A DNA stretch of 43,826 bases from JBCDLI01 sp038745535 (GTDB taxonomy: Bacteria; Pseudomonadota; Alphaproteobacteria; Rhizobiales; Rhizobiaceae), in the NCBI GenBank assembly GCA_038745535.1, contig JBCDLI010000016.1, forward strand, positions 1 through 43,826. Direction: 5' to 3'. Positions 7,194 to 15,286 of the stretch are shown here, one piece after another. Every line of letters starts with the position of its first letter. Positions within the stretch are counted from its first letter, which is position 1. Below the pieces are notes generated by a model. The model saw nothing but the letters and a program-made list of their open reading frames with translations, was not told where the DNA came from and made no database searches. The position numbers were made by a program, and so were the translations under genes.

Positions 7194-8723
7194 ATGGTCT
7201 CGCATGTCTCTACTGTATCATTTCAGGGCGTAGATGCTGTTTCGGTAGACGTGCAGGTCATGGTTGGCCCCGGCAAAATCAACATGCAGATCGTGGGCCT
7301 GCCGGACAAAGCGGTGGCCGAAAGCCGGGAGCGGGTCACAGCCGCGCTGCATGCCTCCGGGCTGTCCATGCCTCCCAAGCGGGTCACCGTAAACCTCGCA
7401 CCCGCAGACCTGCCAAAGGAAGGCTCGCACTTCGATCTTCCCATCGCGCTCGGCCTCATGGCAGCGCTCGGGGCCATTCCCTCCGATGCGTTGTCGCGCT
7501 TCAAAGTGCTGGGCGAGCTTTCACTGGACGGGACAATCGCGCCTGTGACCGGCGTGCTCCCCGCAGCGATTGCGGCGAACGCCTCCGACAAAGGCCTGAT
7601 TTGTCCGCATGAATGCGGGCCAGAAGCAGCATGGGCTGACCCTGACATGGAGATACTGGCGCCACGATCACTCATTGGGCTCGCCAATCATTTCCGTGGA
7701 ACGCAAGTGCTCTCACGACCCAATCCGGCGACAAAAGAGATTGCCGGCCCGATGCCGGACCTCTCTGACATCAAAGGTCAAGAAACAGCGAAGCGGGCTT
7801 TGGAAGTCGCTGCCGCAGGTGGTCATAATCTTCTCATGGTTGGGCCGCCGGGCTCGGGCAAATCCATGTTGGCGCAACGACTGCCGTCTATTTTGCCGCC
7901 GCTAACCCCGCGAGAGCTTCTTGACGTATCCATGATATCGTCGATTGCGGGTGAACTCGCTGGCGGAAAGCTTTCTACCAATCGCCCGTTTCGCGCACCG
8001 CACCATTCAGCATCCATGGCAGCTATGGTCGGCGGTGGCATGCGAGCGCGTCCCGGCGAGGTATCACTGGCACACAATGGTGTCCTCTTTCTCGACGAGC
8101 TGCCGGAGTTCACGCCTCAGGTCTTAGACAGTTTGAGACAGCCGCTTGAGACCGCCCAATGCGTTATTGCGCGGGCAAACCATCGTGTTTCCTATCCCGC
8201 GCGTATCCAGTTGGTAGCAGCGATGAACCCCTGCCGGTGCGGCATGGCAGGTGAGCCCGGCCATTCCTGCGCGCGTGGCACAAAATGCAAGACAGACTAC
8301 CAAGCGCGCATTTCAGGACCGCTGATGGACCGCATCGATTTGCGCGTGGAAGTACCTGCTGTGATGCCGGGCGACCTCATTCGCTCTCAACCCGGCGAAA
8401 CCAGTGCGTCAGTTGCCGAGCGGGTTAATAGAGCGCGAGTTCGCCAGAACGAAAGATATGGGATCGGGCCCGACAGCGTGATGGTCAACGCCCATTGCCC
8501 CACATCCCGGGTTGAAGAAGTGGCCGCGTTAGAGGGCAGTGCGCGGGCGCTGTTGGCAGACGCAGCAGATAAGATGCAGTTTTCTGCTCGCGGCTACCAT
8601 CGGATATTGAAAGTCGCGCGGACACTCGCCGATCTGGACGACTGCGAAAGCGTCGGTCGCATCCACGTGGCAGAAGCAGTCTCCTATCGAATGGCGGGCG
8701 AACGCCTCGCGGTGGCGGCATAG
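7194..8723 (+). CDS. comM: ComM/YifB family AAA+ ATPase (Mg-chelatase-like)
   Basis: 509-aa AAA+ protein. ComM helicase promotes branch migration during natural transformation in several gammaproteobacteria; in alphaproteobacteria the role is less defined. The N-terminal ChlI-like domain (about 1-170) has the typical VGLPDKAVAESRERV segment; Walker A GPPGSGKS is near residue 217, Walker B LFLDELPEF near 300, a cysteine cluster CRCGMAGEPGHSCARGTKC near 347-365, and a C-terminal ChlI domain follows. ATG 7194 begins the conserved MVSHVSTVSF start; the in-frame TTG at 7161 would read through the leader hairpin. The protein is complete and intact. Confidence 0.92.
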   Translation: MVSHVSTVSFQGVDAVSVDVQVMVGPGKINMQIVGLPDKAVAESRERVTAALHASGLSMPPKRVTVNLAPADLPKEGSHFDLPIALGLMAALGAIPSDALSRFKVLGELSLDGTIAPVTGVLPAAIAANASDKGLICPHECGPEAAWADPDMEILAPRSLIGLANHFRGTQVLSRPNPATKEIAGPMPDLSDIKGQETAKRALEVAAAGGHNLLMVGPPGSGKSMLAQRLPSILPPLTPRELLDVSMISSIAGELAGGKLSTNRPFRAPHHSASMAAMVGGGMRARPGEVSLAHNGVLFLDELPEFTPQVLDSLRQPLETAQCVIARANHRVSYPARIQLVAAMNPCRCGMAGEPGHSCARGTKCKTDYQARISGPLMDRIDLRVEVPAVMPGDLIRSQPGETSASVAERVNRARVRQNERYGIGPDSVMVNAHCPTSRVEEVAALEGSARALLADAADKMQFSARGYHRILKVARTLADLDDCESVGRIHVAEAVSYRMAGERLAVAA

Positions 8724-8736
8724 TCGTGTCATTGCG

Positions 8737-8767
8737 CCAAGTGAGAGGGGAACCAAGTGAGAGGGAA
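8737..8767 (+). repeat. Short tandem duplication after comM
   Basis: CCAAGTGAGAGGGGAA (8737-8752) is followed directly by CCAAGTGAGAGGGAA (8753-8767); they differ only by one G. The pair lies in the 52-base gap between the convergent comM and HAD genes. Probably a recent slippage duplication. Confidence 0.55.
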
Positions 8768-8775
8768 CGCAGTGT

Positions 8776-9438
8776 TTATGATGTTGAGTGCTTCACGATC
8801 AGTTTTGGTAATTCGCTCATTTCGTCGAACAAAATTGCGTTTTCACGTTCCAAAAACGATTGGTTCGTCAGGGGATCGCCTTTATATCCGAGGCACTTCA
8901 TCCCCGCAGCTTTCGCAGCCATCGCGCCGTATCCGCTGTCTTCAATCACGATGCAGTTGGCGGGTTCAAAACCCATTTGTTTCGCTGCGAAAAGAAACAA
9001 GTCAGGCGCAGGCTTTCCCTTTTTTACCATCGTTGAAGAGAACAGGACGTCTTTCAGGTCATCAAGCAAACCTGCTGATCCAAGCGTGAAATGCATCTTG
9101 TCTATCCTGCCCGAAGACGCAACGCACAGTGAGTATTCTGCAGCACGCAGCTGGTCGATTGCATCATGCACACCGGCAACTGCGTCCACGCCTTTTGCAA
9201 AAATCTCAGAGATCGAGGATTGCCAGCGGGTGACAAAATCATCGCCAAGATCAAAGTTTTCTGCCTCAAGTAAGTCTTTTCGGACGGAGTTCATTGACTT
9301 GCCGACAAAGCGCGCGCGGCATTCTTCGTACGGAATCGGAAAGCCCGCATCAGTAATCCAACGCGCCATTTCTCGGTTCGCGATCGTCTCGGTATCGACC
9401 AGAACGCCGTCGCAATCGAAGATAACAAGCGGCTTCAT
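8776..9438 (-). CDS. HAD-superfamily phosphatase (phosphoglycolate phosphatase/beta-phosphoglucomutase type)
   Basis: 220-aa HAD subclass I hydrolase. Motif I DCDGVLVDTE is at residues 8-17 with nucleophile Asp8 and general acid Asp10; motif II is CVASSGR with its Ser near 110; the motif III lysine is in KKGKPAPDLF; motif IV is VIEDSGYG. A helical cap lies between motifs I and II. It likely removes phosphate from a small sugar phosphate or nucleotide; the substrate is not predictable. ATG 9438 lies two bases after the dut stop, so it is the second gene of a dut operon; an in-frame TTG at 9444 would overlap dut by four bases. A close paralogue is at 13339-14040. Confidence 0.85.
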   Translation of the reverse strand: MKPLVIFDCDGVLVDTETIANREMARWITDAGFPIPYEECRARFVGKSMNSVRKDLLEAENFDLGDDFVTRWQSSISEIFAKGVDAVAGVHDAIDQLRAAEYSLCVASSGRIDKMHFTLGSAGLLDDLKDVLFSSTMVKKGKPAPDLFLFAAKQMGFEPANCIVIEDSGYGAMAAKAAGMKCLGYKGDPLTNQSFLERENAILFDEMSELPKLIVKHSTS

Positions 9439-9440
9439 TT

Positions 9441-9896
9441 TCAAACGCCTGTGGAACCAAACCCCGACGGACCGCGCTCGGTATCGTCCATATGATCAAC
9501 TTCTTCAACCAGAGGCGCGCTTACCGGCGCAACAACAAGTTGCGCAATCCGCATCCCGCGCGTGATCTCGAACGCTTCCGACCCGTGATTGACCAAAAGG
9601 ACCTTCAACTCCCCGCGATAATCAGCATCAATGGTGCCGGGCGAGTTCAGACAGGTGATGCCATACCTGAATGCGAGACCGGACCGCGGACGAACCTGCG
9701 CTTCAAACCCATACGGCACAGCAATTTCAAAGCCGCTTGGCACCAGCGCCCACTCCCCTGGGTTGATTGTCAATTTTTCGACTTCCAGAACTCCGGCACA
9801 GATATCCATGCCCGCCGAACCGGACGTAGCATAGGTCGGCAATGGAAGGCCGGCACCGTGCTCTAGTCGCCGAAAACGGATCATCGGTGGTGTCAT
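9441..9896 (-). CDS. dut: Deoxyuridine 5'-triphosphate nucleotidohydrolase
   Basis: 151-aa trimeric dUTPase that hydrolyses dUTP to dUMP and pyrophosphate, keeping uracil out of DNA and feeding dTMP synthesis. All five motifs are present: SAGMDI (27-32), PRSGLA (70-75), GTIDADYRGE with the catalytic Asp (87-96), RGMRIAQLV (about 113-121) and the C-terminal arm RGPSGFGSTG (141-150). Length is standard. It starts at ATG 9896 and is directly followed by a HAD phosphatase gene. It is divergent from prfC with 108 bases between starts. Confidence 0.96.
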   Translation of the reverse strand: MTPPMIRFRRLEHGAGLPLPTYATSGSAGMDICAGVLEVEKLTINPGEWALVPSGFEIAVPYGFEAQVRPRSGLAFRYGITCLNSPGTIDADYRGELKVLLVNHGSEAFEITRGMRIAQLVVAPVSAPLVEEVDHMDDTERGPSGFGSTGV

Positions 9897-10004
9897 TGAA
9901 CTCGCGTGAAGCCAATTGGCATGCGCGTCAAGCCGCGGATCGGTCCAATGCGTTGACTCAGTATCGGCCCACTGCCATCACCGCCGAAATTCAGGAATAA
10001 GCTC

Positions 10005-11597
10005 ATGGCAACAAACATCGAACAGGAAGCTGCCCGTCGCCGCACTTTCGCGATCATTGCGCACCCCGATGCCGGTAAAACGACGCTTACCGAAAAGCTG
10101 TTGTTGTTTGGCGGTGCGATCCAACTTGCAGGCGAAGTGAAGGCTAAAAAGAACCGCACGCAGAGCCGATCTGATTGGATGAAGATCGAGCGAGAGCGCG
10201 GGATTTCTGTTGTGACTTCTGTCATGACGTTTGAATACGGCGACAACGTTTTCAACCTGCTCGATACGCCCGGTCACGAAGACTTTGCCGACGACACCTA
10301 CCGCACGCTCTCGGCTGTTGATTCAGCGGTGATGGTGCTGGACGCTGCGAAGGGCATTGAGCCGCGCACCTTAAAACTCTTCGAGGTGTGTCGCCTGCGC
10401 GATATCCCAATCATCACCTTCGTCAATAAAATGGATCGGGAAAGCCGTGATCCGTTTGAAATCTTGGACGAGGTTGAAGAAAAACTTGCACTCGATACCG
10501 CTCCCGTCACCTGGCCGATTGGTCGCGCGAAGACCTTTTGCGGAACCTACCATCTTGCACAAAACGCCGTTCGAGGGTCAGACAGCGAGGCCGAAAGAAC
10601 AGCTGTGAACGGGCCCGAGGCTGATAGCGCGGCGGGCAAATTGCCGGAAAACGAGCGAGAAGAGTTCATTGATCAGGTCAATCTCGCGCGTGAAGCTTGT
10701 CGACCGTTTGAGCGCGATGCCTATCTCGACGGCCATCTGACACCGGTTTACTTCGGCTCCGCGCTTCGCAACTTCGGCGTGCGTGATCTCATTGAAGCGT
10801 TAGCAGAATTTGCGCCGGAACCCCGAGCGCAACCGGCTGACCAGCGCTCGGTTAGCGCGGTCGAGCCCGGCATGAGCGCGTTTGTTTTCAAAATCCAGGC
10901 CAATATGGACCCCAACCACCGCGATCGCATTGCGTTCGCGCGCGTGTGTTCCGGCAGCTTAAAGCGCGGCATGAAGTCCAAACTCGTGCGCACGGGTAAG
11001 CAGGTTACGTTATCCGCGCCGCAGTTTTTCTTCGCCCACCAACGGGAGACTGCGGACAACGCTTTCGCCGGCGACGTCGTAGGCATTCCCAACCACGGGT
11101 CGCTTCGCATTGGCGACACGCTAACCGAAGGCGAAAACATTGTGTTCCATGGCGTGCCAAATTTCGCGCCGGAGATCCTGCGTCGCGTGCGTTTGAAAGA
11201 CGCTATGAAGGGTAAAAAGCTCACCGAAGCGCTGCAGCAAATGGCGGAAGAAGGGGTTGTTCAATTGTTCAATCCAGAAGATGGATCACCCGCTATTGTG
11301 GGCGTCGTGGGTGCCCTTCAGCTTGATGTTTTGCAGGCGCGATTGGACATCGAGTATGGCCTTTCCGTGGAATTTGAAGCAGCGCGATTTTCGATCTGCC
11401 GCTGGATTTCATCCAACAACGAACAGGCGTTTGATGCGTTCGTAACCAAGCAACGCTCGGCCATCGCGCGAGACCTTGATGGCGATCCTGTCTTCCTCGC
11501 CGAAAATGGCTTTTCGCTAAATTACGAAGCAGAGCGCGCGCCCGATATCGTGTTCAACCCGATCAAAGACTACCAAGTAAGCGCCAAAGCTGCGTGA
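10005..11597 (+). CDS. prfC: Peptide chain release factor 3
   Basis: 530-aa translational GTPase that recycles RF1 and RF2 from the ribosome after termination. G1 AHPDAGKTT (19-27), G3 DTPGHEDF (about 86-93) and G4 NKMD (about 140-143) are intact; the RF3-specific switch sequence RGISVVTSVM lies between. Domains II and III follow with the expected length. ATG 10005 follows AGGAATA by six bases. It is transcribed alone, divergent from dut, and ends nine bases from the stop of the convergent KpsF-type isomerase gene. Confidence 0.96.
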   Translation: MATNIEQEAARRRTFAIIAHPDAGKTTLTEKLLLFGGAIQLAGEVKAKKNRTQSRSDWMKIERERGISVVTSVMTFEYGDNVFNLLDTPGHEDFADDTYRTLSAVDSAVMVLDAAKGIEPRTLKLFEVCRLRDIPIITFVNKMDRESRDPFEILDEVEEKLALDTAPVTWPIGRAKTFCGTYHLAQNAVRGSDSEAERTAVNGPEADSAAGKLPENEREEFIDQVNLAREACRPFERDAYLDGHLTPVYFGSALRNFGVRDLIEALAEFAPEPRAQPADQRSVSAVEPGMSAFVFKIQANMDPNHRDRIAFARVCSGSLKRGMKSKLVRTGKQVTLSAPQFFFAHQRETADNAFAGDVVGIPNHGSLRIGDTLTEGENIVFHGVPNFAPEILRRVRLKDAMKGKKLTEALQQMAEEGVVQLFNPEDGSPAIVGVVGALQLDVLQARLDIEYGLSVEFEAARFSICRWISSNNEQAFDAFVTKQRSAIARDLDGDPVFLAENGFSLNYEAERAPDIVFNPIKDYQVSAKAA

Positions 11598-11606
11598 TCG
11601 ACTAGA

Positions 11607-12590
11607 CTAAACCCCCGCCACGCCTGCGCGCAGGCAATCGTGGATCGATAACACGCCTTCCACGCGGTTCTCGTCGTCTGTGACGAGGCAAACTGTAATG
11701 CCTTTCTCAGACATGAACGCAGCAGCATCATGAGCCAGCAAATTGCGGTTGATCGTGATCGGTGTTTTGGTGGCAACGTCGATGGCGCGCGACGACCAAA
11801 GCTCTTTTGCGTGGCGGCGCATATCGCCATCGGTAATAACACCGATCACTTTGCGCTCGCGATCACTCAAAATAGCCACACCGAGAGCCTTTTCAGAAAT
11901 TGTCACAACGACGTCTGACATCTCGGCATCTGGCGAAACGAAGGGAAGCGCATCGCCGGTCCGCATCAACTGGCTGGTCCGCAACAAACGTAATCCAAGC
12001 TTTCCGCCGGGATGGTACTTTCGAAAATCGTCGGGTGCGGTGCCGAGCAGAACGGACACCCCGATGGCCAGTGCATCACCGATTGCAAGCGTTAAGGTCG
12101 TTGACGTCGTTGGCGCAAGGCCGTTCGGGCAAACTTCGCGCACTTCGCCATAAGCGATTGTGTAGTCGGCTGCGCGGGCAAGCGTACTGGTGTGCGATGC
12201 TGTAATCGCGATGATCTTGATGTCGTAGAGCGAACAGTAGTGAAGGAGATCAGAAAGCTCTGTCGTTTCGCCGGAATTCGACAACGCAAGCACAACCGAG
12301 CCCGGTTGGACGAGCCCGAGATCGCCATGGCTCGCCTCTGCTGCATGCATAAACATCGCCGGTTTGCCGAGCGACGAGAACGTTGACGCAATCTTTCGCG
12401 CGATGTGCCCGGATTTGCCAATGCCGGTGGTGACCAGAGGGCCATTGCTGGCGTGAATCAAGTGCACTGCATCAAGGCAGCGATCCATGTTCTGCTGCGC
12501 AAAAAGGCGGATTGTTTCCGCTTCGGCCAGCATCGCATCGGCCATCCTTGCGGCCAGAAAGGCGTCTTTTTCAATTAGGCTTGCAGACAT
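11607..12590 (-). CDS. kdsD: KpsF/GutQ (KdsD) family arabinose-5-phosphate isomerase
   Basis: 327-aa enzyme that converts ribulose 5-phosphate to arabinose 5-phosphate, the first step toward KDO of lipopolysaccharide. An N-terminal SIS domain (about 35-180) carries TTGIGKSGHIARK, HAAEASHGDLG and ALSNSGET; two CBS domains (about 195-327) follow, a usual regulatory tail. ATG 12590 gives the family length; an ATG at 12605 is possible. A longer upstream extension is Pro-rich and unlike the family, and overlaps the start of divergent rnd, so I reject it. The lptC-lptA-lptB genes that often follow this gene in proteobacteria are absent; prfC lies beyond, convergent. Confidence 0.9.
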   Translation of the reverse strand: MSASLIEKDAFLAARMADAMLAEAETIRLFAQQNMDRCLDAVHLIHASNGPLVTTGIGKSGHIARKIASTFSSLGKPAMFMHAAEASHGDLGLVQPGSVVLALSNSGETTELSDLLHYCSLYDIKIIAITASHTSTLARAADYTIAYGEVREVCPNGLAPTTSTTLTLAIGDALAIGVSVLLGTAPDDFRKYHPGGKLGLRLLRTSQLMRTGDALPFVSPDAEMSDVVVTISEKALGVAILSDRERKVIGVITDGDMRRHAKELWSSRAIDVATKTPITINRNLLAHDAAAFMSEKGITVCLVTDDENRVEGVLSIHDCLRAGVAGV

Positions 12591-12705
12591 GGGTGCCCAA
12601 TGCATCAAAATTCTCGTGGGCGCAATTAGGCGACAAGTCGGTGATGGAAGCTTGTGCACGGGGAAATGAAAAGCTAGCGGAATCGGAGGCAAGCCGGAGT
12701 AGGTA

Positions 12706-13335
12706 ATGGCAAACGCAAATATCAGACTGCATAGTGGGGACCTGTCAGACGAGGTCATGGACCATTACACTGGCGATGTCGCAATCGACTGCGAGACGCT
12801 TGGCCTTAATCCGCACCGCGATCGACTATGTGTGGTGCAATTGTCTCCGGGTGATGGAACTGCCGATGTGGTGCAGATTTCATCGGGTCAGAAGAAGGCG
12901 TCCAATATCGTCAAGCTGCTGCGTGACCGGAAAAAGCGAAAAATATTTCACTACGGTCGTTTTGATATCGCAGTGCTGCAGCATACGTTTTCGGTCACGA
13001 CAAACCCTGTATTTTGCACCAAGATCGCCTCGAAACTGACGCGGACTTACACCGACCGTCACGGTCTCAAAGACGTGACCCGTGAACTCGTGGGCGTGGA
13101 TTTGTCAAAGCAACAGCAATCCTCCGATTGGGGTGCGGAAAAACTCAGCGACGCGCAACTGGAATATGCGGCATCCGATGTCTTGCATCTTCATGCACTG
13201 ATGGATGCGTTCAACGAGCGTCTCGAACGTGAGGGGCGCACGAAAGAGGCCGAAGCCTGTTTTCAGTTTCTACCCACTCGCGCCAAGCTTGACTTGATGG
13301 GCTGGCCTGACAACGACATTTTTGCCCATAGCTGA
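12706..13335 (+). CDS. rnd: Ribonuclease D, short alphaproteobacterial form
   Basis: 209-aa DEDD-type 3'-5' exoribonuclease, likely for tRNA 3' trimming. Exo I is AIDCETLGL with Asp28 and Glu30; Exo II lies in FHYGRFDIAVL (about 82-92); Exo III is EYAASDVLHLH (about 152-162), of the DEDDy class. The HRDC domains of E. coli RNase D are absent, as is usual for the roughly 205-aa form in rhizobia. ATG 12706 has GGAGTAGG just upstream. It is divergent from the KpsF-type isomerase gene (115 bases between starts) and followed after three bases by a HAD phosphatase gene, so the two probably share a transcript. Confidence 0.92.
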   Translation: MANANIRLHSGDLSDEVMDHYTGDVAIDCETLGLNPHRDRLCVVQLSPGDGTADVVQISSGQKKASNIVKLLRDRKKRKIFHYGRFDIAVLQHTFSVTTNPVFCTKIASKLTRTYTDRHGLKDVTRELVGVDLSKQQQSSDWGAEKLSDAQLEYAASDVLHLHALMDAFNERLEREGRTKEAEACFQFLPTRAKLDLMGWPDNDIFAHS

Positions 13336-13338
13336 CCG

Positions 13339-14040
13339 GTGCAAATCCCACAAAATCCTCTGATTATCTTCGATTGTGACGGCGTGCTGATCGATTCCGA
13401 AGCAATCTATTTGGCGGAGGAATTCGCGTTTCTCCAACGGGCAGGGGTAACCGTGGACCGCGATTGGTACATTGACAATTTCATGGCCCTTGCGCTTCCG
13501 CTCTGGAAGCAGAAATTTATCGGGTTGATTGAAGAGCAAACGGGCAAGCCACCCAGCGAAGCGGAATTTGATGCATTCGCGGTTGCAAGTCAGAAACGCG
13601 TCTTAGAGGAAGCGAGCGTTATCGACGGCGCGAAAGATCTCCTCGGTCAACTGGATTGTCCGGTGTGTGTGGCATCCTCAACCGGGGCAAAATCATTGCC
13701 GATCAAACTGAAGCGTGCCGGACTGTCAGATTTTTTCGGAACAAGCGTTTTCTCCGGCGATCTCGTTGGAAATGGCAAACCGGCACCGGACCTATTTTTG
13801 CATGCCGCTAGGACCATGGGTTTCGAATGGGCAAACTGTATCGTGATCGAAGATTCGCCGAACGGCGTGAGGGCCGGGAAATCAGCTGGGATGTTTACAA
13901 TTGGTTTTTTGGGAGGCGGCCATGCCGGGATATCAGCGATACGGCGGCTTCGAAACGCTGGCGCCGATCACGTGGTTATCGACCACGGTGATTTGCAAAC
14001 GTGGTTGGCCACGAATACGCGCGTACTTTCAACTTCGTGA
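13339..14040 (+). CDS. HAD-superfamily phosphatase, paralogue of the gene next to dut
   Basis: 233-aa HAD subclass I hydrolase. Motif I is FDCDGVLIDSE near residues 9-19, motif II VASSTG, motif III NGKPAPDLFL, motif IV VIEDSPNG; all catalytic positions are present. The segment from GKPAPDLF to the ANCIVIEDS motif is nearly identical to that of the 220-aa HAD at 8776-9438, so the two are paralogues. GTG 13339 starts three bases after the rnd stop and has no own ribosome site, which suggests translational coupling to rnd. The substrate is unknown; sugar phosphates or phosphoglycolate are typical for the class. Confidence 0.85.
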   Translation: MQIPQNPLIIFDCDGVLIDSEAIYLAEEFAFLQRAGVTVDRDWYIDNFMALALPLWKQKFIGLIEEQTGKPPSEAEFDAFAVASQKRVLEEASVIDGAKDLLGQLDCPVCVASSTGAKSLPIKLKRAGLSDFFGTSVFSGDLVGNGKPAPDLFLHAARTMGFEWANCIVIEDSPNGVRAGKSAGMFTIGFLGGGHAGISAIRRLRNAGADHVVIDHGDLQTWLATNTRVLSTS

Positions 14041-14065
14041 CTTATCCAACTCGCATTGGTCAGCT

Positions 14066-14076
14066 TGACAATGTCA
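14066..14076. promoter_or_regulatory. Palindrome upstream of bioY
   Basis: TGACA-A-TGTCA is a perfect 11-base palindrome centred about 49 bases before the bioY start, flanked by CTT and AAG. It overlaps a possible -35 box (TTGACA). It does not match the BioR box (TTATMKATAA) known for alphaproteobacterial biotin genes, so the regulator is unknown. Confidence 0.3.
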
Positions 14077-14119
14077 TAAGCGTTGGAAACAACCGGGCTA
14101 ATTTTCGGGAGAGAAAAAT

Positions 14120-14683
14120 ATGAATCCAATCAATTCCTTCGGTGACTGGGCAAGCGGCTCAATCGGCAAAAATGCACTTCTGGTTGGCGGCGGCGTAGCG
14201 CTTTTGTTCGGCATGTCGCAAGTCGCTATCGGCGGTCCGGTTCCCATGACTTTGCAGACCCTCGCTGTCATGCTGATTGGCCTCACCTTTGGCTTTCGGC
14301 TATCTGTCGCCACCGTCGGTACGTATCTTGCCATCGGCGCGGCGGGCGCTCCCGTGTTTGCAAAATTTGCAGGCGGCGCGCATCACTTCGTCGGTGGAAC
14401 AGGTGGCTTTTTGGTCGGCTTCTTGGTCTGCGCAGCGATCATCGGCTTCGCGGTTGACCGGGGCATCACCAAGGGTTGGGTCGGCACATTTGCTGCGCTT
14501 TTGACCGGCATAACCGTAGTGTTCGCCCTTGGTTATGCGTGGCTGGCCCATTTAATCGGTCCGGAAAAGGCGTGGCAGTTTGGTGTTGCGCCGTTCATTT
14601 TGGGCGACGCTATCAAGGTGGTTCTCGCGGCGTTGATCGGAAAAGGCGTCATCAAAGGTGCTGGCGACCTTGCGAAACTCTGA
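14120..14683 (+). CDS. bioY: Biotin transporter substrate-binding protein BioY
   Basis: 187-aa integral membrane S-component of an energy-coupling factor transporter for biotin. Six hydrophobic segments span about residues 17-180. The family signatures GPVPMTLQTLAVMLIG (about 38-53) and GAAGAPVFAKFAGGAHHFVGGTGGFL (within about 73-98) are clear. ATG 14120 follows GGGAG by seven bases. No bioM/bioN ATPase and T-component lie nearby, as in many rhizobia with BioY alone; solitary BioY can transport, or may use distant partners. It is followed by a DUF1284 gene and a hairpin. Confidence 0.93.
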   Translation: MNPINSFGDWASGSIGKNALLVGGGVALLFGMSQVAIGGPVPMTLQTLAVMLIGLTFGFRLSVATVGTYLAIGAAGAPVFAKFAGGAHHFVGGTGGFLVGFLVCAAIIGFAVDRGITKGWVGTFAALLTGITVVFALGYAWLAHLIGPEKAWQFGVAPFILGDAIKVVLAALIGKGVIKGAGDLAKL

Positions 14684-14705
14684 TTTCAGAGCCTCTTGCC
14701 AGACC

Positions 14706-14740
14706 ATGGTGCCCTTGCGTCTGCGCGGGCACCATTTTTT
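14706..14740 (+). terminator. Terminator-like hairpin that contains the DUF1284 start codon
   Basis: ATGGTGCCC (14706-14714) and GGGCACCAT (14727-14735) pair perfectly over nine bases; inside, GCG and CGC extend the stem past a two-base bulge. A run of six T (14735-14740) follows. By structure this is a good intrinsic terminator for bioY, yet its first arm starts with the likely start codon of the next gene. Confidence 0.6.
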
Positions 14741-15137
14741 ATGCGTGCTCACCTTTCAAGGACACGGCTACACGCCCGGGTTCACCGAGAACATGAAGCG
14801 TGTCGTCTCAGAGATCAGGGCAGGTCGGCCGATTTCACTCGTAGATGGGCCCGATGACATCTGCGCAGGTCTGACGGCCAAGTGCCGTGCCGACGTAGAC
14901 CACGATTGCACGGCGGCAAAAATAAACGGACTGGATACGGTTGCGATCAAAGATGTCTCGAGGGTCCTCGACCGAGACCTGCGCGTTGCAAATCCGATTT
15001 CGGAGAACGAGCTGAACTTGCTACGACAGGCCTATCGCAATGGTGACATTCGTGCCGCGTGCGAAAGCTGCCGATGGAAACCGTTGTGTGATGTAATTTC
15101 TACAGAAGGTTTTCAGGAAACTGTTTTGGCCACGTAG
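14706..15137 (+). CDS. DUF1284 family protein
   Basis: 143-aa cytoplasmic protein of family DUF1284, function unknown. The family N-terminus is recognisable (LRLRGHHFLCVL, then GYTPGF and DGPDDIC). Seven cysteines at about 13, 53, 60, 68, 119, 122 and 128, the last three as C-x2-C-x5-C, suggest a bound metal or iron-sulphur cluster; this is inference. ATG 14706 best matches the family start but has no ribosome site and lies in the arm of a terminator-like hairpin; an alternative GTG at 14658 would overlap bioY by 26 bases and add 16 non-family residues. It follows bioY by 22 bases. Confidence 0.75.
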   Translation: MVPLRLRGHHFLCVLTFQGHGYTPGFTENMKRVVSEIRAGRPISLVDGPDDICAGLTAKCRADVDHDCTAAKINGLDTVAIKDVSRVLDRDLRVANPISENELNLLRQAYRNGDIRAACESCRWKPLCDVISTEGFQETVLAT

Positions 15138-15189
15138 TGAATGACGCATCTCGGCTTGTCCAATCTCTATTTGCGCTTCATCCGCTTTT

Positions 15190-15280
15190 CACCTATAGCC
15201 GCGACAGCGCGATTGAGCGTTAAAGGCCTTTGCTGGACGACATCCCGGCACTGGCGTCTCACCTTCAAAAATAGAAAGGA
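15190..15280 (+). promoter_or_regulatory. Candidate structured leader of rpsO
   Basis: The roughly 150-base gap before rpsO has no gene. A GACG (15236-15239) to CGTC (15255-15258) stem encloses a C/G-rich loop, with GGCC nearby. S15 is known to repress its own mRNA through structured leaders in several bacterial groups. The pairing here is short, so this is a position-based proposal. Confidence 0.25.
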
Positions 15281-15286
15281 AGTCCG

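Noticed and set aside
11607..12758. Longer KpsF-type protein starting at 12758
   Set aside because: The extra 56 residues are Pro- and Leu-rich without similarity and overlap the divergent rnd start; the SIS domain begins after ATG 12590.
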